This document shows, in pieces, positions 1-6,478 of a stretch of 8,096 nt of DNA; position 1 is the stretch's first letter; each line of letters opens with the position of its first letter. The stretch spans positions 1 through 8,096 of the forward strand of contig JAHJCW010000243.1 in assembly GCA_018812885.1 (NCBI GenBank). Direction: 5' to 3'. The translations under genes and the position numbers were made by a program. Under the pieces are notes generated by a model. That model saw only the letters and a program-made list of their open reading frames with translations. It did not search any database and was not told the DNA's origin. The stretch comes from a bacterium. Lineage in GTDB: Bacteria; Fidelibacterota; Marinisomatia; Marinisomatales; JAHJCW01.

Positions 1-825
1 AATAAAACTATTATTATAACAGGAGGCGGTACTGGACTGGGTAAATCCATGGCTCTGCGCTTCGGAGAATTAGGTGCAAACTTGGTAATTACTAGTAGAA
101 AACAAGAGATATTAGATAGCACCGCGATTGAACTTAGAGAAACTGGTGCGGAAGTTTTACCCATCGCCTGCGATGTCCGCAAACCGAATGAAGTCCAAAA
201 CGTGGTTGACAGAACAATCGAAAAATTTTTAAAAATTGATATTTTAGTTAATAATGCTGCGGGGAATTTTATAAGCCCCACAGAACTATTAACACCCGGC
301 GGTTTTAAGGTTGTTGTTGATATTGTATTAAACGGAACATTTAATTTCACACAAGCTGTCGGTAAAGAAATGATTAAAGCTAAATCTGGTACGGTATTAA
401 ATATAGTTACTACGTATGCATGGACGGGATCAGGTTATGTTGTCCCATCGGCTGCGGCGAAAGCAGGAGTCTTGGCCATGACAAGATCTCTTGCGGTGGA
501 ATGGGCAAAATATGGTATAAGACATGTCGCAATTGCACCGGGTCCATTTCCAACGAAAGGTGCATGGAAACGACTAGCACCACCTGGCATGGGAATTGAG
601 AAAAAAATGAGAGACAGAATTCCGCTTAAGCGCTTTGGGGAGCATATTGAACTTGCTAATTTAGCAGCATACTTAGTGAGCGATGGCGCAAGCTATATCA
701 ATGGAGACGTTATAACGATTGACGGAGGCGAGTGGTTAAAAGGAGCCGGCGAGTTTAACGAATTAGAAAAAGTGCCAAAGTTGATGTGGAAAGTGATAAG
801 TAAAAGGGTAAGAAGTAAAAAGTAA
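1..825 (+). CDS. 2,4-dienoyl-CoA reductase-type short-chain dehydrogenase, 5' end missing
   Basis: This is an SDR oxidoreductase, probably NADPH-dependent, reducing 2,4-dienoyl-CoA esters during unsaturated fatty-acid breakdown in the cytoplasm. The frame is open from base 1, so the start lies upstream; the first in-window ATG (49) cannot be the start because the nucleotide-binding motif TGGGTGLG (residues 7-14, counted from base 1) precedes it. NNAAGN is at 84-89, and the family's catalytic set appears as Asn89, Tyr139 in TTYAWTGSG, Ser150 and Lys154. The Tyr-Ser-Lys spacing (11 and 4 residues) and the Asn are those I recall for human DECR1, where classical SDRs have YxxxK. APGP and KGAW (about 179-189) are also typical of this subgroup. 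274 residues are visible, so only a few N-terminal residues should be missing. Base composition looks less AT-rich than downstream. Another enoyl-CoA or peroxisomal-type reductase of the same subgroup is possible. Confidence 0.88.
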   Translation, partial: NKTIIITGGGTGLGKSMALRFGELGANLVITSRKQEILDSTAIELRETGAEVLPIACDVRKPNEVQNVVDRTIEKFLKIDILVNNAAGNFISPTELLTPGGFKVVVDIVLNGTFNFTQAVGKEMIKAKSGTVLNIVTTYAWTGSGYVVPSAAAKAGVLAMTRSLAVEWAKYGIRHVAIAPGPFPTKGAWKRLAPPGMGIEKKMRDRIPLKRFGEHIELANLAAYLVSDGASYINGDVITIDGGEWLKGAGEFNELEKVPKLMWKVISKRVRSKK

Positions 826-835
826 TATATTTGTT

Positions 836-925
836 ATGGACAAACCAAAAACGCAGGATATAGTTATAACTCCGGCTAAAAATAAATTCTCAAAGAAAAT
901 CTATATTGGCATTGCATTAAACTAA
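836..925 (+). pseudogene. 29-codon open frame, possible 5' stump of a membrane-anchored protein gene
   Basis: An ATG ten bases after the dehydrogenase stop opens a frame of 29 residues. It begins MDKPKTQDIVI, has a basic stretch (KNKFSKK), then starts a hydrophobic run (IYIGIAL) and hits TAA. Polar start, basic cluster and hydrophobic onset is the usual layout of single-span inner-membrane proteins, for example periplasmic adaptor (HlyD/RND membrane-fusion) proteins, but the span is cut after about seven residues. No continuation of the protein is seen in the other frames before the next gene. There is no clear ribosome-binding site. I read it as the surviving start of a gene truncated where the AT-rich block was joined. 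A chance frame or short leader peptide is possible. Confidence 0.3.
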
Positions 926-956
926 TAACTTAGTACTCATCAATGGAAAAGATATA

Positions 957-2258
957 ATGAATTTTAAAAAGTTTAAAATTTATCTGGATATATTACCCAA
1001 ATACTTGTTTGTTATTTCACTATGTATTTTGGCGTTTGGCTACGGCGTTGCTACTAACCGGTATAAGTTATTTCCATATCATATAATGGAACAAGGCACA
1101 ACTCAATTAAAAGCTTTCTTTAAAATTTTAAAGGAACCATACTTGAGGCCGATTCGCTATAATGAATCAGGAGTGAAAATTTATAATCGTGAAAAGATAA
1201 TGCCTGGAGTAACATTGCTGACTTCATTTTGGTCAGAAACTGGATGGACAGCAGGAATACGATTGATAGATTTAGAAGGTAAAATATTACATCATTGGGA
1301 GGTAAAACCTAAAGAAATTTGGCCTCAATCACCATACACAGACCATACAAAAAACTCGAAAAATGTAAATAATAATTTCGTGCATGGTACATATCTATAT
1401 CCAAATGGTGATATTATTTTCAATATATCATTTTTGGGACCAGTACGAATGAATTCCAAAGGGGAGGTATTATGGAAAATACCCTATAGAACTCATCATT
1501 CTGTTTTTCGTGATGATGATGGAAATTTTTGGGTAGCGGGCATAAAGTGGGTAGAACCAGGTGATGACCGGATAAAACTTTTCCCCGGATTGAGTGCACC
1601 TTTTACAGAAGAAACAATACTAAAAATATCTCCTGATGGAACAATACTCAAGGAAATTAGCGTGTTAGAATCGTTGTATAAAGGTAACTATCAACATCTT
1701 CTATACCAGTATAATGTGCGAAGTGGTGATCTACTTCATTTAAATGATGTTGAAGTACTTAATAGAAAACTTGCCAAAGATTTTCCTTTATTTGATTATG
1801 GAGATATAGTTATATCATCAAGACATTTAAATTTAATAGCCGTGCTTGATCAAAGCGGAAAAATTAAATGGCTTAGTATGGGTATTTTCACTAATCAACA
1901 TGACCCAGACTTTGAGCAGAATGGTTGGATAACAGTTTTTGATAACAGAACAGGGTTAGGTAGAACTATGATTAGACAGATAAATCCTGCTAGCAATGAA
2001 GTAAAAACACTTTATCCTACTAATCTTGATCAGGAATTTTATACTAAGATAGGAGGAAAACACCAAAAACTTAATAATGGCAATAGATTAATTACTGAGT
2101 CTTGTGCTGGTAGAGTTTTTGAAATTTCACCAGAAGGTGAAACTGTATGGGAATGGATTCAACAACCGTTTGACGAAAAGGACGTTCCCGAGGTTCTTGA
2201 AGGAACTCGATATAGCTTTGAGGAAAAAGATATAGCTAAGTGGGGAAGTGAAGATTAA
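957..2258 (+). CDS. Membrane-anchored arylsulfotransferase (ASST) family protein
   Basis: ASST enzymes are PAPS-independent and move sulfate between phenolic compounds outside the cytoplasm. Residues 14-32 form one hydrophobic segment after a lysine-rich start and are probably an uncleaved anchor; the remaining roughly 400 residues would face the periplasm. The body has propeller-like repeats ending in 'G.I.W' (LEGKILHHW, SKGEVLWKI, QSGKIKWLS, PEGETVWEW). Residues that appear equivalent to the E. coli catalytic set are His180/181 (THHSV), His261 and Asn263 (HLND), Arg289 (SSRHLN) and His315 (QHDPDF), the last matching the transiently sulfated histidine; this alignment is from memory. GGKHQKLNNGNRL (366-378) also fits the family. 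The ATG has GGAAAAG at 945-951, five bases upstream. It is the first gene of a three-gene unit with a small membrane protein and a sulfotransferase, which supports a sulfate-related role. Its substrate is unknown. Confidence 0.82.
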   Translation: MNFKKFKIYLDILPKYLFVISLCILAFGYGVATNRYKLFPYHIMEQGTTQLKAFFKILKEPYLRPIRYNESGVKIYNREKIMPGVTLLTSFWSETGWTAGIRLIDLEGKILHHWEVKPKEIWPQSPYTDHTKNSKNVNNNFVHGTYLYPNGDIIFNISFLGPVRMNSKGEVLWKIPYRTHHSVFRDDDGNFWVAGIKWVEPGDDRIKLFPGLSAPFTEETILKISPDGTILKEISVLESLYKGNYQHLLYQYNVRSGDLLHLNDVEVLNRKLAKDFPLFDYGDIVISSRHLNLIAVLDQSGKIKWLSMGIFTNQHDPDFEQNGWITVFDNRTGLGRTMIRQINPASNEVKTLYPTNLDQEFYTKIGGKHQKLNNGNRLITESCAGRVFEISPEGETVWEWIQQPFDEKDVPEVLEGTRYSFEEKDIAKWGSED

Positions 2259-2283
2259 AATTTGGATTGATTATAAAAGGAAT

Positions 2284-2302
2284 GTGATTTTTTTGAGATC
2301 AC
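2284..2302 (+). other. Short hairpin between arylsulfotransferase and small-protein genes
   Basis: GTGAT (2284-2288) pairs with ATCAC (2298-2302), with further T-G/T-A pairs inside and a three-base loop. It lies between the arylsulfotransferase stop and the ribosome-binding site of the next gene. The 3' side continues into mixed AT sequence without a T-run, so it is not a convincing intrinsic terminator; it could adjust mRNA stability or be incidental. Confidence 0.25.
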
Positions 2303-2311
2303 TTAATAATT

Positions 2312-2316
2312 AGGAG
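2312..2316 (+). promoter_or_regulatory. Ribosome-binding site AGGAG
   Basis: AGGAG lies seven bases before the ATG at 2324 and is the clearest Shine-Dalgarno sequence in the window. It fixes the start of the small membrane protein at 2324 rather than at the second ATG (2336). Confidence 0.7.
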
Positions 2317-2323
2317 TTTTTTT

Positions 2324-2563
2324 ATGTTAAATAAAATGTCTTGTAAAATTATCATATCATTTATTCTTTTAACTACATGTTTACCACAAACCGTATTTGC
2401 TTATGTAGGTCCAGGAACCGGTATATCCGCCATTGGATCTTTTCTGGCATTACTCGCAGGGATAATTGTAGCGATCTTAGGATTTTTATGGTATCCAATT
2501 AAAAGACTTTTTGGTAAAAAAAAGCCACAAGAACCTAATCAAAATGAAAATATGGAAGACTAA
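2324..2563 (+). CDS. Small exported membrane protein with YVGPG motif
   Basis: A 79-residue protein of unknown function. Residues 1-26 look like a signal peptide (basic MLNKMSCK, hydrophobic ISFILLTTCL, then TVFA with probable cleavage after Ala26). The mature protein would start with YVGPGTG (27-33), followed by one hydrophobic span (about 36-56), then WYPIKRLFGKKK, a basic stop-transfer stretch, and a short polar acidic tail ending at residue 79. Proteins of this plan, starting AYVGPG and ending in a basic W-P-x-K/R-R motif, are to my recollection common beside sulfotransferase-type genes but uncharacterised. The start is set by AGGAG seven bases upstream. The stop overlaps the next start by one base (TAATG at 2561-2565), which points to coupled translation and possibly to a physical partnership with the adjacent sulfotransferase. 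Confidence 0.8.
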   Translation: MLNKMSCKIIISFILLTTCLPQTVFAYVGPGTGISAIGSFLALLAGIIVAILGFLWYPIKRLFGKKKPQEPNQNENMED

Positions 2564-4032
2564 TGGTATTGGTTGGAGGAATTGTTATAATTGTTGGTTT
2601 TTTCATTTTTATGAAACTTTTTGGCCTTGTCGAAAAAAGCACAAAAGTTATTAATTTAGCTAAATCTGCTGTCAAAATTGTTCGTGATGCACACTTAGAT
2701 GATTATCAAAAAGAAATTGCAATGCAAAAGCATGCTAAAGAACTTCTTTCTCTTTTCTTTTTAATTACAATAGGTGGTATAATGGCATTGGCAATTCCTT
2801 TTAGTCTCATCTGGCTAATGGAGTTGGCAAAATTATTAACAGTGACTGAGGTAATCGAAACAACCTTATCATTTCAATTTATCGCCATTGCATTCATAAT
2901 CTCAATTGGTTATTTTTGGTTAATGCAGAAGAAACAGCCTAACAAGTATGTAAATCAATATTCTATTACAGAAAAAATATTACATAAATTGGCATTTAAA
3001 TCTTGGTCTTCTCAGGTTTCTATATCAAATATCGAAAGTCATCTTTACAAAAAAAAGATTATTGATCTTGAAATCAAAAAGCCTGTTTTTATTACAGCAC
3101 TTCCAAGAGCAGGAACTACATTATTACTAGAATTATGCATTAAAACCAAAGAATTTGGATCGCATACATATAGGGATATGCCATTTTTGCTTACGCCATT
3201 ATTTTGGAACCGTTTTTCCAAACTTTTTAAGCGGTCACTCGCACCTCAAGAGCGCGCTCATGGTGACGGTATGATGATAAACATAGATAGCCCCGAAGCT
3301 TTTGAAGAGATCATTTGGAAAGGCTTTTGGCCTTCAAGATACAAAGAGGATCGAATTATTCCTTGGTCAGAGCCAAATTATCCAGATTTCGAGAAATTTT
3401 TACATGATCACATATCCAAAATTATTTTCTTGAGGGGAAACAATGTATCGTCACAAATTAGATATATTTCAAAAAATAATCTGAATATTGCGCGAATAAG
3501 ATATCTGAAACATGTTTTCCCGGATTCTATTATAGTAGTGCCATTTCGGGCGCCATTGCAGCACTCATCATCCCTACTGCGTCAACATCGCAATTTTCTT
3601 AAAATTCATAGGGAAGACTCTTTTGCAAGTAAATACATGAAGGATATTGGTCATTATGATTTCGGTAATAATCTGCGACCGGTTGACTTCGATAATTGGA
3701 TTTCTTCCGCGCAAGGATTAGACCCTAACACACTATTATTCTGGTTACAATATTGGATTAGTACTTATCGATATCTGCTCAAGAATGCCCTAGGTCAAAT
3801 CACATTTTTCTCTTATGACTCATTCTATAATGATCCCCGAAATGGATTGGAACAGTTTGGTAAACTCGTGGAATTGAAAAATATCGAAACTTTTATTGAA
3901 AATGCTGATCTAATTATTGCGCCAAAGCAATATTCCGAAGATAATACCGGTTTACCTTCCGAAATTGTTAATGAAGCTATGACTTTATACATAGATTTAC
4001 AAAAAAAGGGTATTCCATTAATAAAAATTTAG
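2563..4032 (+). CDS. Sulfotransferase-family protein with three N-terminal membrane spans
   Basis: The C-terminal two thirds resemble PAPS-dependent sulfotransferases of the Sulfotransfer_3 type. The 5'-phosphosulfate loop is ITALPRAGTT (177-186), after a short beta-strand (KPVF). The 3'-phosphate site is probably VVPFRAPLQHSSS (325-337, with Arg329 and Ser335-337). HGDGMMINIDSPEAFEE (233-249) and YISKNNLNIARI (301-312) also match the subfamily as I know it. Ahead of the domain are hydrophobic spans at about 2-23, 61-86 and 102-121, with a charged, probably helical stretch (24-60) between the first two. The enzyme is therefore membrane-bound, with the catalytic domain most likely cytosolic, where PAPS is found. 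Its length of 489 residues is well above soluble members because of this extension. The ATG overlaps the previous stop by one base, with GGAAG at 2554-2558. The acceptor is unknown; a lipid-linked or membrane-near glycan is a reasonable guess. Confidence 0.82.
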   Translation: MVLVGGIVIIVGFFIFMKLFGLVEKSTKVINLAKSAVKIVRDAHLDDYQKEIAMQKHAKELLSLFFLITIGGIMALAIPFSLIWLMELAKLLTVTEVIETTLSFQFIAIAFIISIGYFWLMQKKQPNKYVNQYSITEKILHKLAFKSWSSQVSISNIESHLYKKKIIDLEIKKPVFITALPRAGTTLLLELCIKTKEFGSHTYRDMPFLLTPLFWNRFSKLFKRSLAPQERAHGDGMMINIDSPEAFEEIIWKGFWPSRYKEDRIIPWSEPNYPDFEKFLHDHISKIIFLRGNNVSSQIRYISKNNLNIARIRYLKHVFPDSIIVVPFRAPLQHSSSLLRQHRNFLKIHREDSFASKYMKDIGHYDFGNNLRPVDFDNWISSAQGLDPNTLLFWLQYWISTYRYLLKNALGQITFFSYDSFYNDPRNGLEQFGKLVELKNIETFIENADLIIAPKQYSEDNTGLPSEIVNEAMTLYIDLQKKGIPLIKI

Positions 4033-4074
4033 ATAATAATAGCGGATTGATTTTACAAAACCTTTAAATATGTT
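4033..4074. other. 42-base gap between converging operons
   Basis: The sulfotransferase and STELLO-type genes end tail to tail here. The gap is AT-rich, and I see no GC-rich hairpin with a T-run on either strand, so the two transcripts may run into each other's 3' ends. Confidence 0.5.
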
Positions 4075-5079
4075 CTAATAGTTGAAATTATGACAATCAT
4101 CTCTCCAACTGTCTAGTAGAATTAATTCTTTAGGAGAAATTAAATTTAATTCAATGAGTTTTTCATAACAAATTGTCATGTTCGCAGGAATATTTTCGAT
4201 ACCCTCTGTTAATTTTAATTTTTTTAAGCTCTTATATATTTCTGCATTATAATTATATCCGGGAATTTCATCGCGAAAATCAAGCATCAAATTATGATCA
4301 TTTCTCTGTTGCCACATTGAGCTCCGGTGAAACAAAATTGACCATCCGCATGTCCATGCTATACGTTGAGCAATAAATGAACGCCATATATCAGTCATCC
4401 TAAAACTACAATAGGAAGGTAAATATAATAGTGGAAAAGCCTCTTTAAACCAAGTTGTGTTTTGACTGTTAAATGGACAAAAGGATTGGTTACCCAAAGC
4501 TATATTTTCTGATTTGTTGAATGTAATGGGTAGGGGCAAAGTAAGCCTATATATCGCATCTACATCAGGGTTTTCATCTGCTAATCCCTGTTGTATTGGA
4601 CATTCGATAGATACTAACTCTTCAAGTACCGGTAAGTTATCCTTAATATTTTCAAGAGCAAAACCTCTTGGCCAAATATGAATGTTCGTAAAATATTTAT
4701 ATGTATTTACCCATCCTTTATTACTTAATAAATGAGCATTTACTAACTTAGTTCTATTGTCCCAGAAGTTTGGCAAAGGTAAATTGTCATCATCGGTTTC
4801 GATAATTATTTCAGCCCCCTTTGATATAGCTATTAAATATCCTAAATTTTTACGAGCATAGTGTTTAAGTGGTAACGTTTTAGCCAATTCAAAGTTTAGA
4901 GCTTGTTGTCGTTCTACCGAGTAATAATCGCATCCAGCCAATTTAAATTCTTTCGGGCTTCTGGTATCACCCACCACAATAAACGGTATGTTGTGCGATG
5001 AAGATTCTTGAGCAATCTTATTCAAGATGAAATGATCATGCCCTGCTATAGAAGTAATGATTAAAAATGTATTTTCCAT
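4075..5079 (-). CDS. STELLO-type glycosyltransferase (DUF288 family)
   Basis: The 334 residues match the STELLO/DUF288 family, first described from plant Golgi proteins that help assemble cellulose synthase and also present in bacteria with unknown function. Recognisable blocks in order are IITSI at 7-11, IPFIVVGDTRSP (31-42, beta strand of a GT-A-like fold), NLGYLIAISKGAEIIIETDDDN (78-99, with the acidic TDDDN as probable metal/nucleotide-sugar site), IWPRGF (135-140), QGLADENPDVDAIYRLT (164-180), PFNSQNTTW (202-210) and FRMTDIWRSFIAQ (226-238). No signal peptide or membrane span is seen, so it should act in the cytoplasm or at the inner membrane face. It is third in its operon, five bases after the gtrA-like gene, and has no clear ribosome-binding site of its own. 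The donor sugar and acceptor cannot be read from the sequence. Confidence 0.85.
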   Translation of the reverse strand: MENTFLIITSIAGHDHFILNKIAQESSSHNIPFIVVGDTRSPKEFKLAGCDYYSVERQQALNFELAKTLPLKHYARKNLGYLIAISKGAEIIIETDDDNLPLPNFWDNRTKLVNAHLLSNKGWVNTYKYFTNIHIWPRGFALENIKDNLPVLEELVSIECPIQQGLADENPDVDAIYRLTLPLPITFNKSENIALGNQSFCPFNSQNTTWFKEAFPLLYLPSYCSFRMTDIWRSFIAQRIAWTCGWSILFHRSSMWQQRNDHNLMLDFRDEIPGYNYNAEIYKSLKKLKLTEGIENIPANMTICYEKLIELNLISPKELILLDSWRDDCHNFNY

Positions 5080-5084
5080 TGTAA

Positions 5085-5516
5085 TTATTTAATGGTATGT
5101 AAGAAATATTTCCGTGCCCCAAAGTTCCACCAATATGTTACCACAATGGCAAAGAGTTTTGAAAACATAAAGTATAAACCCATAAATTCAGTAAACCCCC
5201 AAATTATAAACGTATTGATACCTAAGCCGACTCCTGTAATAATCAAGTAATAAATGAATTCGTGATAACGTTTTTCAATTACCCTTATCTTAAAAATCCA
5301 GAAAGTACATAAATAATAATTTATTACGGCTCCTGACATAAAAGAGATAATGGATGATGTTAAGTAGTTTATTTTTAAAAAGTGAGTAAAAATAAACAAC
5401 ATAGAAAGGTCAATAACGGTACAAAAACCGCCAACCATGAAGTATTTTACAGCTTGCGAAAAAAATTCACTTTTTATAGCGGGAATATTGTAGATATTAG
5501 CAATTATCCTTTTCAT
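5085..5516 (-). CDS. GtrA-like four-span membrane protein
   Basis: A 143-residue member of the GtrA family, small inner-membrane proteins thought to help flip polyprenyl-phosphate-linked sugars across the membrane. Hydrophobic spans fall at about 24-46, 51-75, 87-108 and 115-133. Family features are QAVKYFMVGGFCTVIDL (21-37), the polar SFMSGAVINYYLC (58-70) inside span two, and the C-terminal YWWNFGARKYFLH (128-140). The length is normal for the family. Its ATG overlaps the stop of the upstream GT2 gene by four bases (ATGA), and there is no clear ribosome-binding site, so translation is probably coupled. The GT2-GtrA pairing is the classical gtrB-gtrA arrangement, which supports a lipid-linked sugar role. 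Confidence 0.9.
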   Translation of the reverse strand: MKRIIANIYNIPAIKSEFFSQAVKYFMVGGFCTVIDLSMLFIFTHFLKINYLTSSIISFMSGAVINYYLCTFWIFKIRVIEKRYHEFIYYLIITGVGLGINTFIIWGFTEFMGLYFMFSKLFAIVVTYWWNFGARKYFLHTIK

Positions 5517-6244
5517 TTTATTACAGGAGATTTGAAATTCAGTCTAAGAAAGAAATAATGAAACAATACATTAATTGAATTACAAATTGCTTTTTTAGAA
5601 ACACTTGGAGAGGGGGCACGGTAATGAATTGGGATTTCCGCAAAGCGAGTTTTACGAAGCAAATAGCGCAACTCTGTTTGATAAAAATGAGCTTTTGATA
5701 ACAAACCATATGCTACAATTTTCTCAACGATGTTGGCATGAAACCCTTGAAAACCGGATGTCATATCATACATTTTTGTTCCCAACAAAAAATTGGAGAG
5801 AATTGTCCCAAATTTAGATAAAAAAGTGCGCTTCCAAGATGAATCACAGATGGATCCTCCATTTATAAAACGACTTCCGAATGCACATTCATTTCCTTCG
5901 TTTAATATTCTCAAAAACATTGGCAAGGCTTTCGGATCGTGTGATAACCCAGCATCCATTTCGATGATGAATTCATGCTTATTTTTCAAAGCTTCTTTAT
6001 ATCCTCTTAGATAGGCATCAACAATATTTTTATTTTCCGGAGACCAAATCGTAGTAAATCGGTTATCCTTTGCCGAAAGATTATTACTTAATTCTAATGT
6101 ATTGTCTTTTGATACCTTATCGATAACAAAATATATTTTCCCGCATTTAAGCTTATCTAATACAGTTGTTAGAGAAGAAACAAATGGATTAAAATCTTCC
6201 GATTCATTTGCCATCGGGATTACTACTGCAAAATCATATTTCAT
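5513..6244 (-). CDS. GT2-family glycosyltransferase, polyprenyl-phosphate-sugar synthase type
   Basis: A 243-residue GT-A fold transferase resembling dolichol-phosphate mannosyltransferase (DPM1) and GtrB, which move a sugar from a nucleotide donor to polyprenyl phosphate at the cytoplasmic membrane face. Visible are FAVVIPMANES (5-15), IYFVIDKVSKDNT (37-49) in place of the usual V-D-D-x-S-x-D-x-T, EMDAGLSHDPKALP (95-108), AFGSRFINGG (121-130), SWKRTFLSKFGT (136-147) and TSGFQGFH (162-169). The DxD-like position reads Asp97-Ala98-Gly99, where DPM enzymes usually have MDADLSHDP, so the second acidic residue is replaced by glycine. No C-terminal membrane spans are present, as in short DPM1-type enzymes; the adjacent GtrA-like protein would supply the membrane part. 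It is the first gene of its operon, and no clear Shine-Dalgarno sequence precedes the ATG. The sugar is unknown. Confidence 0.87.
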   Translation of the reverse strand: MKYDFAVVIPMANESEDFNPFVSSLTTVLDKLKCGKIYFVIDKVSKDNTLELSNNLSAKDNRFTTIWSPENKNIVDAYLRGYKEALKNKHEFIIEMDAGLSHDPKALPMFLRILNEGNECAFGSRFINGGSICDSSWKRTFLSKFGTILSNFLLGTKMYDMTSGFQGFHANIVEKIVAYGLLSKAHFYQTELRYLLRKTRFAEIPIHYRAPSPSVSKKAICNSINVLFHYFFLRLNFKSPVIK

Positions 6245-6254
6245 TTAGTGTATA

Positions 6255-6284
6255 ATTAAGTTGCTTAATATGGTTATTGCTTAA
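6255..6284. repeat. Palindrome plus duplicated TTGCTTAA, possible operator
   Basis: ATTAAG-TTG-CTTAAT (6255-6269) is a perfect six-base inverted repeat with a three-base centre, beginning ten bases upstream of the GT2 ATG on the minus strand. The 8-mer TTGCTTAA in its right half (6261-6268) recurs at 6277-6284, 16 bases further on. A palindrome with a repeated half-site next to a start codon is how many repressor sites look, but in sequence this AT-rich it can arise by chance. Confidence 0.3.
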
Positions 6285-6478
6285 CGATGAAACTTACAAA
6301 TAATAAAAATAAAATTACTCATTGAAATCAAAATAATCCACAATTTATAGCAAGATATTAACGTTTTTTGGGATTTTAGTTGACAAGTCTATTGTTTATA
6401 TAGCAGCAATATAGTAGTAATTCTTTATTAATTTTGATCCAAATTATGCCTACTATCTGAGAATATTTATTCGTACCT

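Noticed and set aside
49..51. ATG at 49 as the dehydrogenase start
   Set aside because: The frame is open to base 1 and the nucleotide-binding motif TGGGTGLG is encoded upstream of this ATG, so the true start lies outside the window.
4173..4376. 67-codon open frame on the plus strand
   Set aside because: It is antisense to the STELLO-type gene, has no recognisable protein pattern, and the minus-strand frame carries all the family motifs.
5605..6014. Two plus-strand frames of about 70 codons (5605-5817 and 5793-6014)
   Set aside because: Both lie antisense within the GT2 gene, whose motifs are intact on the minus strand; their translations show no domain or signal.
6250..6255. TTATAC on the minus strand as -10 element for the GT2 operon
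   Set aside because: It would put the transcript start at or next to the ATG, and the -35 position (AATAAC) does not match; too weak to list as a promoter.
6380..6415. Perfect -35-like TTGACA (6380-6385) as promoter for the gene at 6693
   Set aside because: The nearest -10-like elements are at wrong spacing (11 bases for TATATA at 6397, 24 for TATAGT at 6410), so I could not support a sigma-70 promoter.
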